Source: Enoplolaimus lenunculus
Lineage: Eukaryota; Nematoda; Enoplea; Enoplida; Thoracostomopsidae
Assembly: GCA_030248215.1 (NCBI GenBank)
Contig: JASANG010001975.1
Coordinates: 62,001-126,000 of the forward strand
Direction: 5' to 3'
Length of the DNA: 64,000 nucleotides
Shown one piece after another: positions 9,336 through 21,005 of this stretch. The position numbers and the translations under genes are program-made. Positions within the stretch are counted from its first letter, which is position 1; each line of letters starts with the position of its first letter. Below the pieces are notes generated by a model that saw nothing but the letters and a program-made list of their open reading frames with translations, was not told the DNA's origin and searched no databases.

Positions 9336-12252
9336 CGTTTGATGCAATCCGAAATTTAGTGATGAAGTAAAAAGAGCAGTTGTTCGTTGAAAACGCAATG
9401 TTTTCCACTTTATTCGTACTTGTATTTATATTCCAAATTATACTGTGGGCAAGGAATGGGGGAGTGTGTAGTTGCTGAAGCCGTTCTTCCTCCCGCTGTG
9501 GAAAAATTTCTTTGACCGCCCACCCCTTCAGTTCTACACGGTTTTATATTCATTTTTGTTGTGACTCGCCGATTCTAAGGTTTTAGCATATTTGTTTACA
9601 CTGGTATTAATCTGGCAATTTATATCAAATCTTTTGAAGCTGTATGCTGGCTTGGCTTCGCTGGTTGTGCTATCTGTTGGTTTATTACTTTTTGTCATGG
9701 TGGTGGAAGGTACCTGTGTATGTAGGCTGTGCCAGGTGGCTGTTTTCTATCAGTGTGGACTTTAGGGAACCGCTTGAATCGTGGTGAAGGCATTGAATCA
9801 GGGGTGGGTTCTTGAGCACTTTCCCCTATATTTGTGTGTTTATGTAACTTCGGGTATAACCCACTTCTTCGTTTTATCTTGTAATCAAGAACATGGTTTA
9901 GCTTTTGCGTATATTTCGTGCAATTGTAGACTCCTCTGCCCCCTTTGCGATTTTCGCTTGCCTATATACAATGGCTTTTCAATTCAGTAGTGCAAGCGGC
10001 GATTTTTTTGCATTTGCTTGGCGATGTGTAAAAAAATTTTTTGTGGCTGGAGTAAAGTGCGTGCTCAATCAAGGTATCTTGTGTTTTTGAGAATTGGTTG
10101 CACGGAATTACATTTATTTCTCGGAATTATATTATTGTGACGGACAGTTACAGCCAAGGGAGCGGTGGCGGTAGTACTGGATGTCTGAAGCAGAGCGGGG
10201 TTACACTGCTAGTTTAACGGAGATAATGCTCGAAGTACCCAAGTTACTAATTTTGTTTTTTCCTTGGCTACCGAAACCCACCTTTTTACCCTTGTCATAA
10301 TCACGAAAGCTTTGTTTTTCTTTTCGTTTTTATTGCAAAACTATGCATTGTAAAGCACGCTTCAGATTAATTGTGGTGGTTCCTTGGAGTTTGAATCCCA
10401 GCAAGAGATGCGTTTGCAGAATTTTGTCATGAAAAAGTGTTAAATTAAACTGATGCCGGTAGAGCGATGAGGGATGTTGGAAGTGTTAGTGCAGATGGAC
10501 ACAGGGTGGAATTGCTAGGATGTAAAATCATTTAACAGGAAACAAACGTCCATTATGCACATAATAGCGAGTATTAAATATTTTTTCTAAAATTGGATAT
10601 TTAGTATCCTTTGCCTCGAACTATGTGGCGATGGCAATTCCAAGAATTGAAGGACTTCAAAACAATTTTTGGGAGTCAAAATATCGGATATTCCGAGAAT
10701 TACTAAAGATTTAAAGTTTAAAGTTGTTTTGAAACTGCGATTTTTAAGCCATAACACAAAATTCTAAGATATTCAATCGAATTTAAAGAGCAAAATTTTT
10801 TAAAATTGGGAACTTAGTCTAAAAGTTAGATTAATTAAATTTTAGGATAAATTTAAGTTCAATTTTCGTTGTAAAAACGTGGATTTCTGTCAAAGTAGCA
10901 AATTTTTCGAATACTTTCTGCTATGTCAGTGTAACTTTTAAAAAGTTTGTAATTTTTGTGGTGGGCAAAGAAAATTTTAGGAATTTAGGCGACATTTCGG
11001 AATTAAAGTATATAAGCGCTCGGCGCTGGGGAAACGAGGTGGTCTTTTGAATTTTTGAGTTACATGACAGCGAAGTGCTGCTCAACAGAACCGTGAATTT
11101 TGTGGTGATTTTACTATTTTAGTGCGTTATTCGCTCCAGTCCAGGGTTAATTAAGTTGCCCCATACAACAGTCTGTGTGTGAATTGTTTTTGAACCAGCC
11201 TGGGCTAATTGAAGTAGAATTGCGCTGCGAGATAGGCGATATTTTGTGAATAATTTTTTTTGCGGCATTTGGGTATAATTTTGGGAGTAAGTCAAGCTCC
11301 GGGAAGATCTTTGTAGTAAGATTTTGTAGCTGCAGCGCTAATAATTAGTGGTAAAGTGGTACTGTGTAAGTGAAATATTTCTATTGCCAAACTCTGCTGT
11401 TACACCAAATGGTGGCCATGAAGTTCATACAGTTATAATTTAACTTTGTCCTTTTTGTGTCATATTAAGCATAGTGTTTTTCTGATTTTGTCCTGACAGA
11501 CCCTAGCGGTTGTCAAGTGAAATACACGATTTTTTACGTACAGTATAGAGAGACTGATTTATTTTGAGCGGGGTGCATAAGGATTTGCACCAAAGCTGTC
11601 TGTGATCTGATTGTGTTTTTGAGTACTCCGCCTTTCTATAGCCTCCTTGTAAACTATCGCGTACTGTTATTGGGGAGAATACGGATAAGCTGATACTATA
11701 GTAGTATAGAAGAGTGTACTGGTAACCCTCGTGGTGATTTTTGAGAGAAATTTCCTTAAATTTATTTTAAGGATACAAAACTCTTTTGAAAACCCAACGC
11801 GTGGTGTTACAATATCTTTTATAATGGCTCATCCATGTTACAGTGCGTGCGCTAGTGTAAAGAATTGTCCTGTAACCCGGTTAGGAACTATGTCAAAAAC
11901 AGTACAGTTGTTGGGGTGTCGGATGGATGTCTGTGCAACACCACGCACAATGTATAACGAGTTGGAAAAACTGCGCCATTACAATAACATACGCGTAATA
12001 TGTACAAGGTTAGCGGTAAATATTACATGCGCGTATGTAGTCCCTACCTACCGTGTCTGGACAAATCATTAGTGTACGCAGGCTATTGTGACAATAATAT
12101 GCTGCAGGAAGGCGGTATAGTTTATCATAAGGCTCTTTTCAGGCAATGGTCCTATTTATGACATTCTATATAGGTAGTCTGTCTGAGCGATGTAGTTCCC
12201 TCCTCAAACTAGGACTTTTTTTACGCTGGTGCACGCATTATTACGTAGATGG

Positions 12253-12470
12253 CCCATAACTTGTTTTGATAAGAACGAATGTGCTTCACCCTTTCGCGGG
12301 CACAACATAGGAAACCTTAGGATGTTCCCCGGCGCCCCCAACGCAGAGAAATATCCGCCGGTGCGCTAAACGCGGCCCTCGAGCTCCAAGGAGCACTGGC
12401 TCCTAAAACCCCCTAAGAACAACACAATCACAACAATAACAACGACAACAACAACAACAACAACTGCCTA
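12253..12470 (+). repeat. (CAA)n-tailed module at right end of copy 1
   Basis: Same module as 9110-9335, diverged in the body (CAACGCAGAGAAATATCC) and tail (AACAATAACAACGACAAC). The two modules flank the unit as direct repeats of about 220 bases. Confidence 0.55.
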
Positions 12471-12671
12471 ACACCTTAAACCCCCATTCCGCTATAGTGG
12501 CTTAGCGTTTCTAATGTGCTTTTTAATTTTAATATCGCAATCGTGCAAGTATTGTGTATCACAGTTTGTATCAGTGGTTTTGCAGTTTTGCACCAGCCAC
12601 AAAAAGGCGTGTGGCAGTGTGGAAAGTCAAATAACAAATTATATTCCAGAAAAACAAGCAAAATTTCACAC

Positions 12672-12714
12672 AAAAAAAAAAAAAAAAAAATATGATGAGC
12701 CAAAAGAAAAAAGA

Positions 12715-12769
<55 letters not shown>
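12672..12769 (+). repeat. Poly(A) tracts between repeat copies 1 and 2
   Basis: An 18-base A run and, after a short mixed sequence, about 50 consecutive A residues directly before copy 2 in inverse orientation. Open frames of poly-Lys or poly-Phe here are artefacts of the runs. Confidence 0.85.
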
Positions 12770-12770
<1 letters not shown>

Positions 12771-12775
12771 ACGAA

Positions 12776-15155
12776 CTTATGAACTTCATGGCCACCATTT
12801 GGTGTAACAGCAGAGTTTGGCAATAGAAATATTTCACTTACACAGTACCACTTTACCACTAATTATTAGCGCTGCAGCTACAAAATCTTACTACAAAGAT
12901 CTTCCCGGAGCTTGACTTACTCCCAAAATTATACCCAAATGCCGCAAAAAAAATTATTCACAAAATATCGCCTATCTCGCAGCGCAATTCTACTTCAATT
13001 AGCCCAGGCTGGTTCAAAAACAATTCACACACAGACTGTTGTATGGGGCAACTTAATTAACCCTGGACTGGAGCGAATAACGCACTAAAATAGTAAAATC
13101 ACCACAAAATTCACGGTTCTGTTGAGCAGCACTTCGCTGTCATGTAACTCAAAAATTCAAAAGACCACCTCGTTTCCCCAGCGCCGAGCGCTTATATACT
13201 TTAATTCCGAAATGTCGCCTAAATTCCTAAAATTTTCTTTGCCCACCACAAAAATTACAAACTTTTTAAAAGTTACACTGACATAGCAGAAAGTATTCGA
13301 AAAATTTGCTACTTTGACAGAAATCCACGTTTTTACAACGAAAATTGAACTTAAATTTATCCTAAAATTTAATTAATCTAACTTTTAGACTAAGTTCCCA
13401 ATTTTAAAAAATTTTGCTCTTTAAATTCGATTGAATATCTTAGAATTTTGTGTTATGGCTTAAAAATCGCAGTTTCAAAACAACTTTAAACTTTAAATCT
13501 TTAGTAATTCTCGGAATATCCGATATTTTGACTCCCAAAAATTGTTTTGAAGTCCTTCAATTCTTGGAATTGCCATCGCCACATAGTTCGAGGCAAAGGA
13601 TACTAAATATCCAATTTTAGAAAAAATATTTAATACTCGCTATTATGTGCATAATGGACGTTTGTTTCCTGTTAAATGATTTTACATCCTAGCAATTCCA
13701 CCCTGTGTCCATCTGCACTAACACTTCCAACATCCCTCATCGCTCTACCGGCATCAGTTTAATTTAACACTTTTTCATGACAAAATTCTGCAAACGCATC
13801 TCTTGCTGGGATTCAAACTCCAAGGAACCACCACAATTAATCTGAAGCGTGCTTTACAATGCATAGTTTTGCAATAAAAACGAAAAGAAAAACAAAGCTT
13901 TCGTGATTATGACAAGGGTAAAAAGGTGGGTTTCGGTAGCCAAGGAAAAAACAAAATTAGTAACTTGGGTACTTCGAGCATTATCTCCGTTAAACTAGCA
14001 GTGTAACCCCGCTCTGCTTCAGACATCCAGTACTACCGCCACCGCTCCCTTGGCTGTAACTGTCCGTCACAATAATATAATTCCGAGAAATAAATGTAAT
14101 TCCGTGCAACCAATTCTCAAAAACACAAGATACCTTGATTGAGCACGCACTTTACTCCAGCCACAAAAAATTTTTTTACACATCACCAAGCAAATGCAAA
14201 AAAATCGCCGCTTACACTACTGAATTGAAAAGCCATTGTATATAGGCAAGCGAAAATCGCAAAGGGGGCAGAGGAGTCTACAATTGCACGAAATATACGC
14301 AAAAGCTAAACCATGTTCTTGATTACAAGATAAAACGAAGAAGTGGGTTATACCCGAAGTTACATAAACACACAAATATAGGGGAAAGTGCTCAAGAACC
14401 CACCCCTGATTCAATGCCTTCACCACAATTCAAGCGGTTCCCTAAAGTCCACACTGATAAGAAAACAGCCACCTGGCACAGCCTAATACACAGGTACCTT
14501 CCACCACCAGACAAAAAGTAATAAACCAACAGATAGCACAACCAGCGAAGCCAAGCCAGCATACAGCTTCAAAAGATTTGATATAAATTGCCAGATTAAT
14601 ACCAGTGTAAACAAATATGCTAAAACCTTAGAATCGGCGAGTCACAACAAAAATGAATATAAAACCGTGTAGAACTGAAGGGGTGGGCGGTCAAAGAAAT
14701 TTTTCCACAGCGGGAGGAAGAACGGCTTCACAACTACACACTCCCCCATTCCTTGCCCACAGTATAATTTGGAATATAAATACAAGTACGAATAAAGTGG
14801 AAAACATTGCGTTTTCAACGAACAACTGCTCTTTTTACTTCATCAAAATTTGGATTGCATCAAACGCTTTGTTGTTGTTGTTGTCGTCGTCGTTGTTGTT
14901 GTTGTTGTTCTTGTTGTTCTTGTTTTGTTAGGGGTTTTTAGAGCCAGGGCTCCTTGGAGTAGAGGGCCCGGCAGATATTACCTCTGCGTCGGGGGAGGGA
15001 ATATCCACAGGTCCTATGTTTTGCCCGAAAGGGTTAAGCATATTCGTCTTATTAAAAAAGTTATAAAAGGTATAATTTTAAATATAAATGAGAATAAATT
15101 GGAATTGCGTTTTCAAAATGCTCTTTTTTGTATAATGTCTGGCGTTATTTGTTAT
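12776..15155 (-). repeat. Large repeat unit, copy 2 (inverted)
   Basis: Reverse complement of 8998-11435, starting at the point equal to GGCCATGAAGTTCAT in copy 1. With copy 1 it makes a palindrome with arms of about 2.4 kb and a 1.3-kb spacer. The last ~300 bases have many one-base losses relative to copy 1, consistent with poor base calls or decay. Confidence 0.8.
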
Positions 15156-15179
15156 TTAAAGGAGATAAAAAAAGAAGCG

Positions 15180-18100
15180 AACCCCCCACGCCCCACAAGG
15201 AGCCCTCACTCCTAAAACCCTAACAACAAAAGAACAAAAGAAAAAAAAAAGAAGAAAAAAAAAGCGTGATGCAATCCAAATTAGGAAGAAAAGAGCAGTT
15301 TTTTAACAATGTTTTCCACTTTATTCGTATTGATTATTTAAATTATACTGTGGGCAGGAGGGGGGAGTGTGTAGTTGTGCCTTCTTCCTCCCCCTAAATT
15401 CTTTCCGCCCACCCCTTCAGTTCTACAGGTTTTATATTCATTTTGTTGTGACTCGCCATTCTAAGGTTTTAGCATATTTGTTTACACTGTATTAATCTGG
15501 CAATTTATATCAAATCTTTTGAAGCTGTATGCTGTGGCTTGGGCTTCGCTGGTTGTGTGCTATCTGTTGGTTTATTACTTTTTGTCATGGTGGTGGAAGG
15601 TACCTGTGTATGTAGGCTGTGCCAGGTGGCTGTTTTCTATCAGTGTGGACTTTAGGGAACCGCTTGAATTGTGGGTGAAGGCATTGAAGTCAGGGGTGGG
15701 TTCTTGAGCACTTTCCCCTATATTTGTGTGTTTATGTAACTTCGGGTATAACCCACTTCTTCGTTTTATCTTGTAATCAAGAACATGGTTTAGCTTTTGC
15801 GTATATTTCGTGCAATTGTAGACTCCTCTGCCCCCTTTGCGATTTTCGCTTGCCTATATACAATGGCTTTTCAATTCAGTAGTGCAAGCGGCGATTTTTT
15901 TGCATTTGCTTGGCGATGTGTAAAAAAATTTTTTGTGGCTGGAGTAAAGTGCGTGCTCAATCAAGGTATCTTGTGTTTTTGAGAATTGGTTGCACGGAAT
16001 TACATTTATTTCTCGGAATTATATTATTGTGACGGACAGTTACAGCCAAGGGAGCGGTGGCGGTAGTACTGGATGTCTGAAGCAGAGCGGGGTTACACTG
16101 CTAGTTTAACGGAGATAATGCTCGAAGTACCCAAGTTACTAATTTTGTTTTTTCCTTGGCTGCCGAAACCCACCTTTTTACCCTTGTCATAATCACGAAG
16201 CTTTGTTTTTCTTTTCGTTTTTTATCTGCAAAACTATGCATTGTAAAGCACGCTTCAGATTAATTGGTGGTGGTTCCTTGGAGTTTGAATCCCAGCAATA
16301 GATGCGTTTGCAGAATTTTGTCATGAAAAAGTGTTAAATTAAACTGATGCCGGTAGAGCGATGAGGGGATGTTGGAAGTGTTAGTGCAGATGGACACAGG
16401 GTGGAATTGCTAGGATGTAAAATCATTTAACAGGAAACAAACGTCCATTATGCACATAATAGCGAGTATTAAATATTTTTTCTAAAATTGGATATTTAGT
16501 ATCCTTTGCCTCGAACTATGTGGCGATGGCAATTCCAAGAATTGAAGGACTTCAAAACAATTTTTGGGAGTCAAAATATCGGATATTCCGAGAATTACTA
16601 AAGATTTAAAGTTTAAAGTTGTTTTGAAACTGCGATTTTTAAGCCATAACACAAAATTCTAAGATATTCAATCGAATTTAAAGAGCAAAATTTTTTAAAA
16701 TTGGGAACTTAGTCTAAAAGTTAGATTAATTAAATTTTAGGATAAATTTAAGTTCAATTTTCGTTGTAAAAACGTGGATTTCTGTCAAAGTAGCAAATTT
16801 TTCGAATACTTTCTGCTATGTCAGTGTAACTTTTAAAAAGTTTGTAATTTTTGTGGTGGGCAAAGAAAATTTTAGGAATTTAGGCGACATTTCGGAATTA
16901 AAGTATATAAGCGCTCGGCGCTGGGGAAACGAGGTGGTCTTTTGAATTTTTGAGTTACATGACAGCGAAGTGCTGCTCAACAGAACCGTGAATTTTGTGG
17001 TGATTTTACTATTTTAGTGCGTTATTCGCTCCAGTCCAGGGTTAATTAAGTTGCTCCATACAACAGTCTGTGTGTGAATTGTTTTTGAACCAGCCTGGGC
17101 TAATTGAAGTAGAATTGCGCTGCGAGATAGGCGATATTTTGTGAATAATTTTTTTTGCGGCATTTGGGTATAATTTTGGGAGTAAGTCAAGCTCCGGGAA
17201 GATCTTTGTAGTAAGATTTTGTAGCTGCAGCGCTAATAATTAGTGGTAAAGTGGTACTGTGTAAGTGAAATATTTCTATTGCCAAACTCTGCTGTTACAC
17301 CAAATGGTGGCCATGAAGTTCATACAGTTATAATTTAACTTTGGCCTTTTTGTGTCATATTAAGCATAGTGTTTTTCTGATTTTGTCCTGACAGACCCTA
17401 GCGGTTGTCAAGTGAAATACACGATTTTTTACGTACAGTATAGAGAGACTGATTTATTTTGAGCGGGGTGCATAAGGATTTGCACCAAAGCTGTCTGTGA
17501 TCTGATTGTGTTTTTGAGTACTCCGCCTTTCTATAGCCGCCTTGTAAACTATCGCGTACTGTTATTGGGGAGAATACGGATAAGCTGATACTATAGTAGT
17601 ATAGAAGAGTGTACTGGTAACCCTCGTGGTGATTTTTGAGAGAAATTTCCTTAAATTTATTTTAAGGATACAAAACTCTTTTGAAAACCCAACGCGTGGT
17701 GTTACAATATCTTTTATAATGGCTCATCCATGTTACAGTGCGTGCGCTAGTGTAAAGAATTGTCCTGTAACCCGGTTAGGAACTATGTCAAAAACAGTAC
17801 AGTTGTTGGGGTGTCGGATGGATGTCTGTGCAACACCACGCACAATGTATAACGAGTTGGAAAAACTGCGCCATTACAATAACATACGCGTAATATGTAC
17901 AAGGTTAGCGGTAAATATTACATGCGCGTATGTAGTCCCTACCTACCGTGTCTGGACAAATCATTAGTGTACGCAGGCTATTGTGACAATAATATGCTGC
18001 AGGAAGGCGGTATAGTTTATCATAAGGCTCTTTTCAGGCAATGGTCCTATTTATGACATTCTATATAGGTAGTCTGTCTGAGCGATGTAGTTCCCTCCTC

Positions 18101-18555
18101 AAACTAGGACTTTTTTTACGCTGGTGCACGCATTATTACGTAGATGGCCCATAACTTGTTTTGAATAAGAACGAATGTGCTTCACCCTTTCGCGGGCACA
18201 ACATAGGGAAACCTGTAGGATGTTCCCCGGCGCCCCCAACGCAGAGAAATATCCGCCGGTGCGCTAAACGCGGCCCTCGAGTTCCAAGGAGCACTTGGGA
18301 CTCCTAAAACCCCCTAAGAACAACAACAATCACAACAATAACAACGACAACAACAACAACAACAACTGCCTAAACACCTTAAACCCCCATTCCGCTATAG
18401 TGGTTAGCGTTTCTAATGTGCTTTTTAATTTTAATATCGCAATCGTGCAAGTATTGTGTATCACAGTTTGTATCAGTGGTTTTGGCAGTTTTGCACCAGC
18501 CACAATAAAGAATGTGGCAGTGTGGAAAGTCAAATTTATATTCCAGAAAAACGCA
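15180..18555 (+). repeat. Large repeat unit, copy 3 (forward)
   Basis: Direct repeat of 9230-12640. It includes the same 113-residue frame (17626-17967) and TATA-like module (about 16903-16918). Its first ~250 bases are ragged and A-rich. It is followed directly by inverted copy 4. Confidence 0.8.
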
Positions 18556-18579
18556 AAATTTCACCTAAATATCTTTGCG

Positions 18580-20515
18580 CTTAGGAGGAGTCCCTGAGTG
18601 CTCCTTGGAATCGAAGGCCGCGTTTAGCGCACCGCGGGATATTTTCTCTGCGTTGGGGGGCGCCGGGGAACATCCTACAGGTTTCCCTAACGTTGCGCCC
18701 GCGAAAGGGTGAAGCACATTCTGTTTTCTTGAGATTCAAAACAAGTTATGGGCCATCTACGTAATAATGCGTGCACCAGCGTAAAAAAAGTCCTAGTTTG
18801 AGGAGGGAACTACATCGCTCAGACAGACTACCTATATAGAATGTCATAAATAGGACCATTGCCTGAAAAGAGCCTTATGATAAACTATACCGCCTTCCTG
18901 CAGCATATTATTGTCACAATAGCCTGCGTACACTAATGATTTGTCCAGACACGGTAGGTAGGGACTACATACGCGCATGTAATATTTACCGCTAACCTTG
19001 TACATATTACGCGTATGTTATTGTAATGGCGCAGTTTTTCCAACTCGTTATACATTGTGCGTGGTGTTGCACAGACATCCATCCTACACCCAACAACTGT
19101 ACTGTTTTTGACATAGTTCCTAACCGGGTTACAGGACAATTCTTTACACTAGCGCACGCACTGTAACATGGATGAGCCATTATAAAAGATATTGTAACAC
19201 CACGCGTTGGGTTTTCAAAAGAGTTTTGTATCCTTAAATAAATTTAAGGAAATTTCTCTCAAAAATCACCACGAGGGTTACCAGTACACTCTTCTATACT
19301 ACTATAGTATCAGCTTATCCGTATTTCTCCCCAATAACAGTACGCGATAGTTTACAAGGCGGCTATAGAAAGGCGGAGTACTCAAAAACACAATCAGATC
19401 ACAGACAGCTTTGGTGCAAATCCTTATGCACCCCGCTCAAAATAAATCAGTCTCTCTATACTGTACGTAAAAAATCGTGCATTTCACTTGACAACCGCTA
19501 GGGTCTGTCAGGAAAAAATCAGAAAAACACTATGCTTAATATGACACAAAAAGGACAAAGTTAAATTATAACTGTATGAACTTCATGGCCACCATTTGGT
19601 GTAACAGCAGAGTTTGGCAATAGAAATATTTCACTTACACAGTACCACTTTACCACTAATTATTAGCGCTGCAGCTACAAAATCTTACTACAAAGATCTT
19701 CCCGGAACTTGACTTACTCCCAAAATTATACCCAAATGCCGCAAAAAAAATTATTCACAAAATATCGCCTATCTCGCAGCGCAATTCTACTTCAATTAGC
19801 CCAAGGCTGGTTCAAAAACAATTCACACACAGACTGTTGTATGGGGCAACTTAATTAACCCTGGACTGGAGCGAATAACGCACTAAAATAGTAAAATCAC
19901 CACAAAATTCACGGTTCTGTTGAGCAGCACTTCGCTGTCATGTAACTCAAAAATTCAAAAGACCACGTCGTTTCCCCAGCGCCGAGCGCTTATATACTTT
20001 AATTCCGAAATGTCGCCTAATTTTAAAAATTTTCTTTGCCCACCACAAAAATTACAAACTTTTTAAAGTTACACTGACATAGCAGAAAATATTCGAAAAA
20101 TGCCTACTTGAACATAAATTGTTCAACTAAAATTGAACTTAAATTTATCCTAAAATTTAATTAATCTAACTTTTAGACTAAATTCCCAATTTTAAAAAAT
20201 TTTGCTCTTTAAATTCGATTGAATATCTTAGAATTTTGTGTTATGGCTTAAAAATCGCAGTTTCAAAACAACTTTAAACTTTAAATCTTTAGTAATTCTC
20301 GGAATATCCGATATTTTGACTCCCAAAAAATTGTTTTGAAGTCCTTCAATTCTTGGAATTGCCATCGCCACATAGTTCGAGGGCAAAAGGATACTAAATA
20401 TCCAATTTTAGAAAAATATTTAATACTCGCTATTATGTGCATAATGGACGTTGTTTCCTGTTAAATGATTTACATTTAGTATTTCACCCTGTGTCCTCTG
20501 CACTACACTCCACTC
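18580..20515 (-). repeat. Large repeat unit, copy 4 (inverted, truncated)
   Basis: Reverse complement of roughly 16370-18310. With copy 3 it forms a second palindrome with almost no spacer, centred near 18570. It breaks off beside the AAT/AAAT microsatellite at 20546. It is slightly more diverged than copies 1-3. Confidence 0.75.
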
Positions 20516-20545
20516 CCTCACGCTTTCCGCAATGGTAAAACATAT

Positions 20546-20612
20546 TATAATAATAATAATAATAATAAATAAATAAATAAATAAATAAATAATATATAAT
20601 ATAATATAATAA

Positions 20613-20664
<52 letters not shown>
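20546..20664. repeat. AAT/AAAT microsatellite
   Basis: Runs of AAT, AAAT and AAT units over about 119 bases at the right edge of the palindromic block. Confidence 0.95.
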
Positions 20665-20666
<2 letters not shown>

Positions 20667-21005
20667 AATAAGAGACACTACCGTGTCCTTATGATAATTT
20701 TGTAAAACTCATTATGTCCCTAGCTTGCGTTATTCAGCAAATGGTAAAAATTGATTCCCGAAACCCATGTAAACTTAAGAATAAGGCTGCGTAAAAGTTT
20801 GTTTGTAATTTGTTTCTTGGAAATAAATTGACCGAGCCCAAAAGTCTCGCTCTCGGCAGGTTGGATCTCAGTTAGCGACGGAGGCCACACATCCCTGACT
20901 GTTTTTGAACAATTTTACTTCATACCGTTTCATCTTCGGGTTTGATTTTAAATTTAGCTCTTAAGCAAACAGCTAAGCACCGCAACAGTATTTTTGTTCT
21001 TCCAA

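Larger units (their letters stand above)
8998..12470 (+). repeat. Large repeat unit, copy 1 (forward)
   Basis: First of four copies of a roughly 3.4-kb unit. It starts near AACGCCAGACATTAGTACAA and runs through a TATA-like module at 10988-11022 (GTATATAAGCGCTCGG) to a (CAA)n-tailed module at its right end. A 113-residue open frame (11731-12072) is preserved in copy 3 but disrupted in copy 4. It shows no domain I recognise, and I do not count it as a gene. Copies agree almost base for base where spot-checked, so the amplification is recent or an assembly product. No transposase, integrase or polymerase frame is present. Confidence 0.8.

Noticed and set aside
11731-12072. 113-residue frame in the large repeat unit as a gene
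   Set aside because: It is preserved only in near-identical copies, is disrupted in the more diverged inverted copy and has no recognisable motif.
12476-12859. Poly-Phe or poly-Lys proteins
   Set aside because: Translations of the poly(A) tract.
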